Source of the DNA: Lutraria lutraria | Lineage: Eukaryota; Mollusca; Bivalvia; Venerida; Mactridae | Assembly: GCA_964023205.1 (NCBI GenBank) | Contig: OZ026844.1 | Location: forward strand, 9,710,416 to 9,774,415 | Length of the DNA: 64,000 nt | Reading direction: 5' to 3' | Notes under the pieces: generated by a model | Database searches by the model: none | Seen by the model: only the letters and a program-made list of their open reading frames with translations | Told to the model about the DNA's origin: nothing | Position numbers and translations under genes: made by a program | Part shown: positions 1-12,700 of the stretch, one piece after another | Position numbering within the stretch: position 1 is the first letter of the stretch | How the letters are laid out: every line of letters begins with the position of its first letter

Positions 1-444
1 AATCATCTTGTTACTGTTGAAATGTAGTTGAACTTCTTGTCTTTAGAATCTACATATTATTTGAGCTCGTGTTTTATTCGTGTCAACATTTCCTCTAAAT
101 CTGTCCGTTTATTCGCATGTTATTTTCGTATCATTTGCATCAAATAATTTGTTCAGTTAACACTTAGTTGCAATCAAAATGTAGACATTAGATTTTCCTA
201 ACGGTTCTGAATCTATCAAAATAGCTGTAAATGTACTGTTTTTTCTGTTGTTTTTTTTTGTTTCTTTTTTTTTGGAGGGGGGTGTTCTGTTCTAGTGTAT
301 AAGTCGATCAATGTGTAAATCTTACAAGCTCGTTCTTTTACTTCAAGGAGCCTGTACCGAATTTCACAAGCAACATTTGTACCTTCAAAGGAGAATCAAA
401 AACAAAAAAGCAGAGCAATGAATTAACTGATATTCCTTCGGCAG
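1..444. other. Non-coding, probable intron of the left-hand gene
   Basis: It is AT-rich with a T-run near 240-275 and a pyrimidine-rich end leading into the acceptor at 444. I see no other feature. Confidence 0.3.
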
Positions 445-567
445 GTGCGCCCATCCTACGTGACGGATTCATTATCCGACAGGTCGAAGTTCGATGTTTT
501 GGAAGAATCTGGTGGAATTAATATGATTAGCGTTTATATTAGCGGCATTCAAAGAGTTAGCAAATAG
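445..567 (+). CDS. Possible terminal coding exon of a convergent gene
   Basis: After a good acceptor (TATTCCTTCGGCAG) an open frame of 40 codons runs to TAG at 565-567. It reads SYVTDSLSDRSKFDVLEESG near its start, a Ser/Asp-rich stretch like a cytoplasmic tail, and is GC-richer than the flanks. I do not recognise the family. A second, shorter frame (APILRDGFIIRQVEVRCFG) is also open, so the phase is not secure. If real, the rest of the gene lies left of the window and is convergent with MYCBPAP. Confidence 0.35.
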   Translation: MRPSYVTDSLSDRSKFDVLEESGGINMISVYISGIQRVSK

Positions 568-1584
568 TGAACACATTACAATGACATCAAAAGATGAACT
601 AATTCAAATGGACATGATTAAAATCGAAATATAAGCATTATAATTACCGTATTATCTATTGGAAGCCAGAGAAGCGAAAGTTACTATCAGTATGAAATTA
701 GAAAGATGTAAACTGATCACGAATGTAAAAGAGATTATTAAAATATTCATTCTGACCATTTATACAGCATGCTAGTTTTGAAGTCAGGTGGAAAATGCTA
801 AGAAAACGTATACATAAGAAAATTTCATCAAAGTAAATTATAAACCGATTCTCTAATATCATAGACGTTCTTTCAGTACTATTAAAGTCGTATTTATATT
901 ATATTTCAACGTCGATATTTACACGTCTTTACATTCATATAGAATCATTAAGTTTTATTACTTTTTCATTGCCGGAAAAGTATCTTTCAAATTGATAGTT
1001 TGAAAGAAAGAAGTCAATAGAAGTTTTCAGTAATATGGTTCGATGCAGCTTTGCGTTAAACAGGATTTGGACGAATGAATTGGTTGTAATGACAGAAACT
1101 CCGGGGAGTCCACGGTTCAGACATATAAGGTTTTATGCACGTATTATGTGGCTCAGAGGTTTAAAGTTAATAAGATTTTGAACAGAGCTTATCAACCGAC
1201 GGAATAATTTGTTTAATAACATTTAATCGCGATGAAGCTAATAGACACGTGGTCAGAGAAGTTGTGGTTATAAATTCTGAAAGTATAAAATGCATGAATA
1301 TTAAGCAATTAAACACTAGCGCAGTGTTGTGACGTTCACAAGTGCGTTGGACCCCTGATTTCATTAGTATATTTTTTTTTACTAAAACGATTAATAATAA
1401 TTATAGATTTGAATGAAGTCTCTAAATGTTTGAGACTTCGGTAAAACTATTAATTTGTTTTAGTTTTTTTGGGGGAAATTCCTTACAGACGTTTAATAAA
1501 GTATGTAGTTTAAAGTGTCTATATGCTGTCTTGTATGGGTGGATGGCACCGGTGATCCCTGCACACTGCTTCCTGTAACTCACG

Positions 1585-1830
1585 GCTTAAACTCTCTATC
1601 TGACCCGTCTCTGTGTCGCTGACTTCAAATCACTGTTACCTCTCACTGATAGAGGGTCGTGGCTTCGAGCCCAGCTAATGACCATGTCTTTTTACGTGAG
1701 ACAGTAGGCAGTTGCTTACGGAGGACGGGAGTCTAGTACTGGTTCTTCCTAGGAACGATGATGAGGCGAACTGTCCACATCATAATATGACTCTGACTGT
1801 TGAGAAGAGGCATACAACTCAAACATTAAA
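1585..1830 (+). mobile_element. tRNA-derived SINE-like copy
   Basis: A B-box-like GGCTTCGAGCC lies near 1650, followed by a body with GGTTCTTCCTAGGAAC and then CTGACTGTTGAGAAG. As I recall, that body and tail arrangement is common in molluscan SINEs. Boundaries are approximate and no target-site duplication was found. Confidence 0.5.
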
Positions 1831-3010
1831 CTTATCTGCAACCTGTGTGAATAATTATCAAAATAGAAACTGTATAGAGTGATTTCCGTTGTTAAACGCG
1901 TCTCTCGTAACATAATCAGTCAGACATCATACTGAATATTTCAAGTTTAAAATCATCCCATATTAAATATCTCCCAATCCGTTATGATACAGGTTGTACC
2001 GATTTGATACAATTCGTTATATGAATCGGTGACATTTATGGTAGACTATTTTTTTTCGTCTGCTCGAAAGTTTGTAAAAATGATACATAAATCAATGTCA
2101 CTTGTGTCAATAGGACTGCTTAAGAATAAATTGATGTAGCAACCAGAGTTATTTACCATTTATCTGTAAAAAGTATCGATTTCAGTAAGTTTTCTCGACT
2201 TTTAAAGCGTAAACATGCATATAAAGAAGTTGAGATGACATTAACGACGGAGGAAATAAATCACTGAGTCTATCTTATTAATTTATACGTCAAACTTTTA
2301 ACACAACCAATACTTATAGCAATTCATAAAAGGTGAAAACAATTTCATTTATTAGTTTTTTTTCTTGGATTAGTTATTTGTGTTTACGATTTTTTTTGGT
2401 CATTGGACTCGGATTTGATATTTTATAATCCTTTCGATCAACAGTCTAAATTTCTTTTGGATACGAGGCAACGAAAACAACATTTCGATTTTCTTTATTA
2501 TGTTCCTAATAACACTGACACGTGAGTTAAGGACCATGATAAATATATCATTATTAGAAGATATTTATTTTGAATCATAGCCATGCAAATTTCGTCAATG
2601 GACTCGGATTTGATATCTTATGATCCTTTCGGTCAACAGTCAGACTTTCTTTCGGCACGGACTAAACTACTGCTGAATTAACTGACCACATAGATAAAGA
2701 TGAAAAACACTGACGACATACACAAAGAGGAATTTGCATTGCTATGTATGTTACTATACGTTCCAAGAGTATAATCAATGCGACACAGTATGTTTAAATT
2801 TACAAAAGTACTAAATGAAACGAATAAATGTAAACTTAATATTAACAGCTGTATGTACGTAGGCTATTCTTTCCTTACTATTGATTTCTGACAATTATTT
2901 TTACTTAATTAACAAAATTGTCACATTTACAAATTAAGCTAGATAATAACTGTACTGTATTGGTAAATTGATGATTTTGTTCTGTTACATTTTATGTTAT
3001 TTTCAATGTT

Positions 3011-3290
3011 TGTTATTCTCACGACACCTTTTTTTAAATAAAACGACGTGTTATTCTTACGACACCGCTTGTAAATAAAACGACGTGCTGTTCTCACGAC
3101 ACCGTTTGCAAATAAAACGACGTGTTATTCTTACGACACCGCTTGTAAATAAAACGACATGCTGTTCTCACGACAACGCTTGTAAATAAAACGACATGCT
3201 GTTCTCACGACACCGTTTGCAAATAAAACGACGTGTTATTCTCACGACACCGCTTGTAAATACGACTACGTGTTATTCTCACGACATTCC
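3011..3290. repeat. 37-bp tandem repeat, about 7.5 units
   Basis: Units read TGTTATTCTCACGACACC followed by GCTTGTAAATAAAACGACG, with few substitutions (TTATTC/CTGTTC, CGCTTG/CGTTTG). The last unit degenerates into TACGACTACG. Every complete unit carries a plus-strand AATAAA. Confidence 0.9.
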
Positions 3291-3314
3291 GTACACGACA
3301 CATATAACTTACTG

Positions 3315-3470
3315 AAAAACACTCTTTTCTATAGTTCTGGCGGCTATAGATCAGGCCTACACCACTAAATTTGTTTTAGTTTGAGAGTGATTTCAGGGTT
3401 TGGGTTAGGGTTAAGTGGTGTATGCCTTGGACTATAGCCACAGTGTGGACTATAGAAAAACGTCGCACCC
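3315..3470. mobile_element. Fold-back MITE with 10-bp target-site duplication
   Basis: The arms TTTCTATAG...GGCTATAG...CCTACACCACT and their reverse complement pair over about 45 bp around a centre containing GGGTTAGGGTTA. The direct repeat TAACTTACTG flanks it at 3305-3314 and 3471-3480. A 10-bp duplication fits Mutator-like elements (usually 8-11 bp). There is no coding capacity. Confidence 0.6.
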
Positions 3471-6173
3471 TAACTTACTGACATAAAATTATTCCAGCAT
3501 ACTGAATTATTGCTAAATATGTTAATCTTTTTATTCAAGGTATACATATTTACTGGTCAGTCATGGACAGTGCATACCAAATGATTACAGTACAACATGA
3601 TCTTAAAATATTTGATCTAAGGTCAAATAGTAAATGGCCTGTGTTTACTCATTTCAAAGGCTAACATGCATTGTTTTGCGCGGTGCTTCCCAATTGCTGC
3701 CCCCGCAGCAACATTTGTACTTGTAGACTGAGGTTATTGTGATAAACTTTATCCAATGAAATACACGGCCGGTGTCTAACAATACATGTAAACATGTATA
3801 TTCATCTGACGTTTTTCAGCATTGGCCGTAGAAACCAAATATTCTTAAAGCATACGTACATGTACATTATATTAAACTAAAATTTTGATTTATTTGATGG
3901 TAATGCTTAGACAAGAAGTTTTGTATAAAAATCTCTCTTATAACTTTGTTGCATGAAATATCTCGAATCCTTCATCTTGTCTCACAGGTTTTAAAAGCTT
4001 ACATAAAGTGCATTGCCTTTACAAAATGGACGTCTGTAAAATGTTTATTGAATCAAATAAAGTTAATTTATGTGGAGATTGCTTTCCAACCCGTTCAATA
4101 AAATCAAATTCACTTTTTTATTACTAAAACATGCAATTCTGTATCAGTTTGTGAAATCAAATGAAATATTATGATCGCTGGCCTGTGAAATGTCAGTCTG
4201 GTAACATTCATATTGCGAGTTTAACCATATTTGTTTTATTGGGTACTTTAATGCTTTATTTCCCAATAAGACTGAAATTCTTAAGGTTTAATTTTTCTGT
4301 CTATGGCGATTTGATTACGCGATGCTCGATTCAAAATAAATAAATAACAATAATGAGATAGGTTTTAAAAAAATCTAGCATTGGTGACAGTTTTACGGTT
4401 TGTTTTATGAGCGTATAAATGAGGCAAGCCCACACAACTCGTGGTGGCTTTAAATTAACAAAGACGGATGAATTCGTTTTTATGTGTGTTTAGAAAAGTG
4501 TATGAAATTCAGTATTTCTGATACACTTAATGCATCACATCTTAATACAAATATCAGTTTTCAGAAAAAAGGCAACATTTCCTTCATAGACTGAGACGTT
4601 TTGCATTAAAACGTTATCAAAACACACATACGTTTTGTCATAAACTAACAGATTTTTTTGAGTAAATATACTTTGATTCCGTTTTTGACAATGAGTAACA
4701 GGAGTGTTTAGGGACAAGTTTACTCAAATCTAAAAACAACGCCGCTCAATGATGTTCTTGTCAGAGATTGTAACCCTTTTTTGTGAGTTTCTTTGAACTT
4801 TTTAAGTGCGTCAGTTTCTTTCAGATATCAATCAAATTAAAGTTTTCTTTTTGAAGTTAAATTCTTGTGTCCAAAATAAGTCGAGTTTTTTTTTGTCGTG
4901 TCACACAAAGAGCAACTTAACCCGGAGCTCGACATAATTTCTTATAGGGTTAAGTAAAAAAAACGAAAAAAAAACGAATATATCAATGATATTTTCAGCA
5001 ACAGCGGAATATTAAGTTAGATTTTGTTCCCACTTGATTCATTCATGTACATTTGTGTTTATTCAAGTTAACAATTAATATCTAATTATGGTTTATACAA
5101 ATTACGTTTTTAATTATGATTATCATGTAAACTTATCAGTTTTGCATTTTATATTTTTTGTCGACTTTCAGGCAGAGAACATAGGGGCCGCTAAGCACAT
5201 CAAGGGTGTATAATTGGTTAATAAGGCCTATAATAGTCACACGGACCAAAAACATATTTATCATAATTATAAATACATACAAAATATGATACATGTGTTG
5301 TTTGGTCCATGTGTGACCATTTTAGACCAAATTAACCATTATACACAATCCCTTTAACGTGCTAGCCCACATGGTCAAAATAGACCTTAATAGTATAGGT
5401 CTTTGATCAAAGTTAGAACTAAACGTTATATTTGAGCCTACATCAAATAAGCTTTGTATGTATTTTTCATATTTCTATTGTTTACAGTAATCCAAGTACG
5501 ATTAAGACAATTCAATCAACTTTGTTATGCAATAGCAAAAATTCAAATTGTTCAAGCGTGGTAAATGTCAAAGGGAGAAAACTCGCACAAAGATCTTTTA
5601 TAATTACGGAGTAGTTACCTACCCTGACGATGAAAAATAAATTGAGAAAAGTGGACATAATAGATTCAATGAAACATATATAATAATCAGGTAAGTCAGT
5701 GAGCAATACAAAATGCATTTCTCTGACACACTAATTTAAAACATTTAAAAATACAAGGATGAGGTAACATTTTCATGTCACAAATAAAACAAAACACACC
5801 AATTTTGTTCTTTCTTCTAGTTTATTTTGTGTTTTCTTTTCCCATAAATAACAAAATAAATTTAATACTATTTATCATCAAATATAGAGAAAAATATCAT
5901 ATATTTAAAAAAAATGCTCTGTAACAAATTGGTTTAATTTATAACTTACATGATGTCAAAATTTGAAGGGTTGTAAACAAAAAATATTTAATTTAGGTAA
6001 ATAAACAAGAAGTTGTTATTTGTATTGTAATATAGCATCCCGGGCCTGTGTAAACTAAATAACGTTCCAACTGGATAATGTTTAATAGTAAGCATTCTAA
6101 TGAAAATTTCACAGATAATCTAAATCAGACATATATAAATTTTGTCATGTTTTCAATACAAAACAGATGCTTG

Positions 6174-6179
6174 TTTATT
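6174..6179 (-). promoter_or_regulatory. Candidate poly(A) signal for MYCBPAP
   Basis: The minus strand reads AATAAA here, about 490 nt beyond the stop codon. The region is so AT-rich that the hexamer occurs by chance, so it is only a candidate. Confidence 0.25.
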
Positions 6180-6667
6180 ATGGCAAAGTATTAAAAAAAA
6201 TGTTGTTCTATTCTCAAATACATTGACCTAGTCTTGTATTTAACCATTATCTGCAGAAAGGCGTATTTCATTCTCTTAAATATAAAATTGTTAAATTATT
6301 ACATGGTAGTCAATTTGTTCTAACAAACCAGATTGCAATAAGATTTGAGACACAATTTGTACAATATGAAAATTTAGTGCAGCATTCAACTATTGAAGTC
6401 TGATAAATTAAAAACTATTTCATCATTTAAAATAAGATATTTGTATGAAAATCTATAAATGTTACCATGCACATACCAACTCATTTTATACTAGCAAGAT
6501 TAAATTAGCTGTTTTACATTTTAATACAAATCAAGTCAGTTTCAAATATCACAGAAAAAATCCCATTTTTACTGAATAAGTCCAAATACGCCGTATATTT
6601 AAGGTCAGTAATTGTCTATATGTTATATTGTATTTTATCACAGAATGTGTGTATATGTTTTTATTGT

Positions 6668-6763
6668 CTATAGATGCAACGAGGGTCGGTCCTCGTCATT
6701 GTGTATAATTTCATCAAAAACAAATGACATCTTGTCTATAGCATCTCCAATAATTGAATATGT
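6668..6763 (-). CDS. MYCBPAP: MYCBPAP exon 20, terminal coding exon
   Basis: The acceptor is TTTCATTTCAG, phase 0. It encodes 31 residues, including SIIGDAIDKMSFVFDEI, equivalent to GLLDTLVTDLMVLADEL near the vertebrate C-terminus, and stops at TAG (6670-6668). The stop falls where the family normally ends. Residues 831-861. Confidence 0.93.
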   Translation of the reverse strand, partial: TYSIIGDAIDKMSFVFDEIIHNDEDRPSLHL

Positions 6764-9700
6764 CTGAAATGAAAAACAAAACAACATAATAATCAAACTT
6801 TAATAATAAAATGATGAGTATACATGAATCTAACTTAGTAATTCATTAACATAAACTGGTATTTAGTTACTTCAGTCAACCATGTCTTTTTAATAAAACT
6901 TTTTCTTTATAACATAGATTTGATGAAATGAAGAAAATATACATCTTGATTCAGACTAACTATGCACTGGGATTTTTTTTTTGGTTAGTTTATTTGATTT
7001 GGAAAGCCGAGACCCAAGCTGATTTGCGACCAGTCTCGGATATCATGACTTCCGTCAATCGAAAAAATGGCAAGTTAGCTACCTTAGTGTTTTTATACAC
7101 TCAATAGCGGAAAAATTGAAGATTTTTCTCTTGACAGACTTGCATTGTTTGATGAGTTTAGTTGAAAAATAACGTCTATAAACGTATAAAAATCACGGAA
7201 TCCAGTACCTATGATTAAAAGAACAGACTTTCAAAATATCGAAACTCTAGTCTCACAATATAGTATCACGACACAGAGTGACTGAATGAGTTACATGTTT
7301 GCTGAATCATGAGGAAAACAAAAAGTCACCTAATGGACAAATAGAAGTGTTTAGTTATAAACTTAATATGTTTACCAACCTGTGCAAAAACTTTTTCTTT
7401 GTATTTTTTATCAATCACCGGATCTTCATGAGCCATTGATGCTGTGGGTGACAAAGTTCGAGTCCTTTCACCTAAACTGTCAGATGTTTTACCCCGACTA
7501 GGTGGAGGTTTAGGGGCTGGGGTCACACTGGTCTTACCTCCCTTCATATCTGTTTTCGTTGACTGGAATTCAAAAAGACAAATGATTCAAGACAGTGATT
7601 TTTTTCATCTCTTTGGGAATGGGTCCGGGTCCAGTCCGATCGGGAATTTTTGAGTCGTGACAACTAGGTTATTGGGAAAATTTTATCAATAGACACCAAA
7701 TAAATCCAGTATCTGGTTTCTTTGCCCTACTATACTATACTTGTTGTAAAAAAATGGTAATAACTTTGTCATTTTATGTCCAATTTTGAAATTCTTTTTT
7801 TTTTAAATGTTCATTGGGAAATTCCCCATTTCGATTTGGGAAAGTTGAAGCCTAAATGATGTTGGGAAGGGTCTGTTTACTGGACCCAAACATTGAAGGA
7901 AAAAAATTTATTGTCAAGTTAATTAACATGTATATCACTTTATTGAGAACACATAGAAGCTATAGGTACATGTCTATTGAGAATTATCTACAAAAGATTA
8001 CGACATTTTGATTTGATGTACTACATGGATAAACTTACAAATCAATTTTCAAAATGGCATCTCACTGTAACATATAACCTAGATTCTCAATACTTCGATC
8101 TGCATATGACCATAACAGAATTAATGATTTTAAAATGGTAGGAAAATATACTGACAAATCAAGTCACCTCTTTAGACATTTTTCCACCTTTATCTTTTTC
8201 TTTGGCAGGAGTTGGGGCCTTTTTATCTGGAACCTTAGCTGCCCCACCTTTATCACCTGTTCCACTTTTTCTTCCACGTCCATCACCTACAAATACATAA
8301 AAAAAGTCTCATATTAACAACGAGAAATGTTAACTAAGAATTCAAATATTACTGTACAAAATTGTTAACTGATAAAGGGATTGAATTTTATGCAATGGAA
8401 TCACTAAAACTGTAGAATAAACAAAACTTATTCGAAGCAGTTACAATAGACCACATAACAATTAAGCAGTGTTTGATATTTAATATATCATTTATGTTAA
8501 CAATAATTGATATGTTTTATACGCATGTCATTACAAGATTTGAAATAAATATCTATTACATATTTCACATTGAGTTGTTTTGAAATATTAATATTTTCTA
8601 TCATTGCAAAGTTACAATAATAAACTTCATAGATATTAGTTATGTGGAAACACAGGTCTAGCTCTAAGATATGACATCATCAACCACACTATACATGCAT
8701 AGTACTGTAATACAACCATATATTCTGTCTGTATCAAACATGCCAATATATTCAAGTATACAAAATAATCATCAATTTATACTAATTATTATAATCATTT
8801 AAAGAGATTTGATGAATTAAATTATGTAACATTATAAATACATTTTAATTCATCCTGAAAAGTCTTAAAGTAAACCATAAAAGAACATTAAGTTTTATAA
8901 TAATTTATTTAAAAGATTTTTGTTAAATAAAGAACAGATATAAGTAACAACATATGACATACATACAACATATCATGTACATAGGTAACAAGAAGACAGA
9001 CTTTGAGTCACCAACATATTAAGATTTAAGAATCATTACTCACTCTTGAACATATAAATTGCTTACAATGTGATTTTAACAGAAATGTGATATTGCTGAT
9101 AAAATAAAAAAAATAAAATATTTTTTTTTGTATTTTTTTGGTAGGTGCCATTATCTAAGGGATATAGTTTCAACTAGAGTTTAACTGTCATAGATGTGAC
9201 AAATACCGGGCCCCCAACACACCACTTTGACACAGACATGTTCATGTTACCGCCCCATTTTTGTCCTTTGACCTTGACCTTGTAGTTACTGCTCTGGGTA
9301 CACCACACACCAGCCCAGACAAAGCAAACTCCATATTTGACCATTGACCTTCAAGTGTGACCTTGACAATACAGACCTGTTTCATGCGCTCAACACACCA
9401 TCTAATGTAGGTGAACATTCATGCCAGGTTATTTAGATATCCATCAGAAAGCCTTAACGAGAACACGTTGGGACGGGACATTTTATGTGATTCCAGTATA
9501 GCCCCACACACTGACACTGGGCAGGGATATAATTATATTCATTCCAATCAGGTGTTTTATACTATGGGAATATCTCATGACAACAACCACCAGAACAAAC
9601 TAGGTCCTTATAATATTAGTTTCAACTTACAAACTTTTAACAATAAGTCTTGAACCTTTTAATAAGGTAGAAATGAATATTTATAACATTATAACAATGT

Positions 9701-12700
9701 ATCATTTATTTATCAAGGAAAATCTTGGCAAATAGATTTCAAACAGATTCAAACTCTATCAGAATTATGTTAATTAGGGAGCCACAAAAGATCACAGTGC
9801 TGAAAGCAGAAGGTATGGTAGTGGTTTTATAGAAGTGTCTCAATTTAATGTATACAAGGGACAGATCAAGTTTGAAAGGTTAACTCAAATGATACAAAAA
9901 CCATCAAAGATTTTAGTGTTTTAAGTGTCAGACATATAAATTAGGAACAGAAACAAAAAGATTTACAAATATTTATGGAACTGTTTAACGTAACAGGATG
10001 ACTGATTCTGTAACAATATGAGAACACGATATGTCAACAAGAGCAGACAACTCAGGTAAAATCTATGAGTGTTTATAATAAATCCTCAGTCAAATTCAGA
10101 TCTAAATTGAACAAGCAGCAATAGATCGATACTTGAGAAGTCATATTGCCAATGAAACATTTACTGATGGTCATTTGATGTAATTTTATGTGTGAAATAG
10201 TGCTTGTATACATATACTGTTGTTAAATGTAAATGCTTTAAATAGCGCTTACTTTAGTGAAAGGGTATCACAGTTTTGAATTTGTGACTTAACCGCAGTT
10301 TTGAATTTGTGACTTAACGAGTAATGAATAAAAAATGATCTTGTCTTGAATTCTACCGAAGTTTAAGAATATTCAGTTCTGCTCAGTTGACATAGAATTA
10401 TACATAAATATTATACAGGGAATAAACTAATAACATTTATACAGGACCACTCTGACTTACTACTGCTAACTTTCTCAACTTGCGAGATTGTAGTCACTAG
10501 AAAAATGAATAAGTCAAATGATTAAAAGCTGAGTGACAGAAAGATATGTGGCAAACACTTCAAAACATGTGCTGAAGTATGTGTGTCACTATAGAAATCA
10601 TATATTCGAACAGTACGAAGTCTACAGGAGATCTATAAAGAGAGATTTAACACATAGAACACGCAAAGAGGTGATATAACATCTGCAGGCCTAATCCTAG
10701 CAAATATGATAGATCATAATTATACCATATGAACTAATAACTTTGTCACAGAAGTGACTAATACCCCTGCTGCCACTTTGACACTAAGAATGCCATTGTT
10801 CACTATATGGCTAAGTTAAAGGGCACGTAACTCTGGAATGTGTGGATCACTGGGCATGGAAATTGTGTCTTACACATCGATGACATATTTCAAATTTAAT
10901 TGCAATCGCTTATAGGGAATGTGGTAGTGGTCGTCCACAAACTTGTGAAATAGTATATGGACAGACCAACTAGCTGCCCAACCAACGACCGTCCAATGGA
11001 GTGACTCCAATATACCCCCTCTCAAACTTCATAATTACAGCCAGTAACAGTTTGGCATAGGAATATTGTCAAACACACTTTAATATCTACTTTAAGATTT
11101 AACAAAAATATCTTGAATTTCTTCTAGATGTGTGATCTGGCAACTATTCACAGTCTATATACGGTAGGTGTATGTATACAGTGTACCCCACCCACAAATT
11201 GTGCATCACTAGCTTTAAAGGTTGTAATTGCCATATAAATATACTTCATACCACAATGTGACCTTGAACTTACTACCAGTACTTAAGTTACTGTCCTCAC
11301 TTTGTAACTTAGCATTAATGAAGTGTTTGGAAGGAGTTTTGGACAAAGTACGTCTGCTTGCTCGGGATTCATTTTTATATTCTGATTAAAAAGACAGAAT
11401 TGATAGATATGTACTGTGGTACAGAGGTGACATGTGTGTGATTTATTTCACGTTGTGGCCACGAGTTACTGAGTCGTATGCATGAGATAACTAAGTCGTA
11501 GCCATGAGAAAAGAATAATTGCACTTAGTTACTTCTTGCACATGCCTTAAATACTAACTTGTGGCTACGACTTACAAACTTGTGTGCATGACTTACTAAC
11601 TCATGGCCATGACTTAGTTATCTTGTGTGCCATGACTTAAACAAAATCAAACATATGTCATCTCTGTACCACCATAGATATGTCATATATTTCATGACAA
11701 TTAAACAATGACTGAAAATAAAGGGCTATGCTGGTTTACCATTAACATATTACAGTGTTTTCATGCAGTGATAAACAAAAACATTGTGTCAGATTATAAA
11801 AAAACTTCATAAAGTTAATAAAACTAATGAACTAGAATTCTGTATGTATGATAATTACAGATGTGGATGCCATAATTTGTAATTCAAATAAATATTATTT
11901 TTTAATATATCATATTATAATTGCCTCAGGCCATAGTATCAATAGAAATATAAGAAGTATGTCCATGATGTTTTGAATATTTAGTCACTGGATTAAAGTA
12001 TTAAATGTCAGATTTCTCCGTCAGCCTGGCTCCCAAGAAAAATCATTCCCTATTTGTATACAGTCAAACCTGTGTTAGTGAACATCTCCAAATAAAGGCC
12101 ATCCTGGGAATTAAGGCCATTATCAAAAAAAAAAATATTGACTATTTTTAACAAAATGGACTCAGAATAAAGGCCACCTATCAATAAAGGCAATATTTGT
12201 CTTTCCAAAGGCTGTGGCCTCGATCTGTACACAGGTTTGACTGTGGTTGAACATGAGAAAAAGTATAATTACCAGTTTGTTTTTAACGACATGATAATAC
12301 TATTATTTTCAGAAATAAGAACTAGACATATGCATGAGATGGAATTTAAAGGGCCATTTTCTGACCCTTAATTAATTGGTGAATATTATTAGAGGGCAGT
12401 AATAAACGCCACAGCAAGACAAATCCAGATAACTACTGAAGCAGGCATTTTAATCAGTGAACTAGGAAAATTTTCAGTGAACAAATTGTCTAAATCTTAG
12501 AACTTGATGGTTATTATTTTTCTACCTTTTTTAGCTGAAATGAAAGACAATTGTTCCTTTATTATGTATTACTAATCTATGATAACACAGCTGCTACTAA
12601 AATATCTTATTTATTATCAACTACATCAACAACAATTCTGAATTCCTTAATGTGGACGTGGGACTTTTAGCATATTCAAAAGGACTTTATGTAATTATGT

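Larger units (their letters stand above)
568..6667. other. Intergenic region between convergent genes
   Basis: I see no convincing coding exon on either strand here. It holds a tRNA-derived SINE-like copy (about 1585-1830), a plus-strand AATAAA at 1495-1500 that could serve the left-hand gene, a 37-bp tandem array (3011-3290) and a fold-back element (3315-3470). The stretch 4150-6100 is very AT-rich and has nothing recognisable. The last few hundred bases before 6667 should be the MYCBPAP 3' UTR. Confidence 0.7.

Noticed and set aside
9411..9653. 80-codon plus-strand open frame
   Set aside because: It overlaps the end of a dispersed repeat in intron 17, and its sequence shows no gene-like features.
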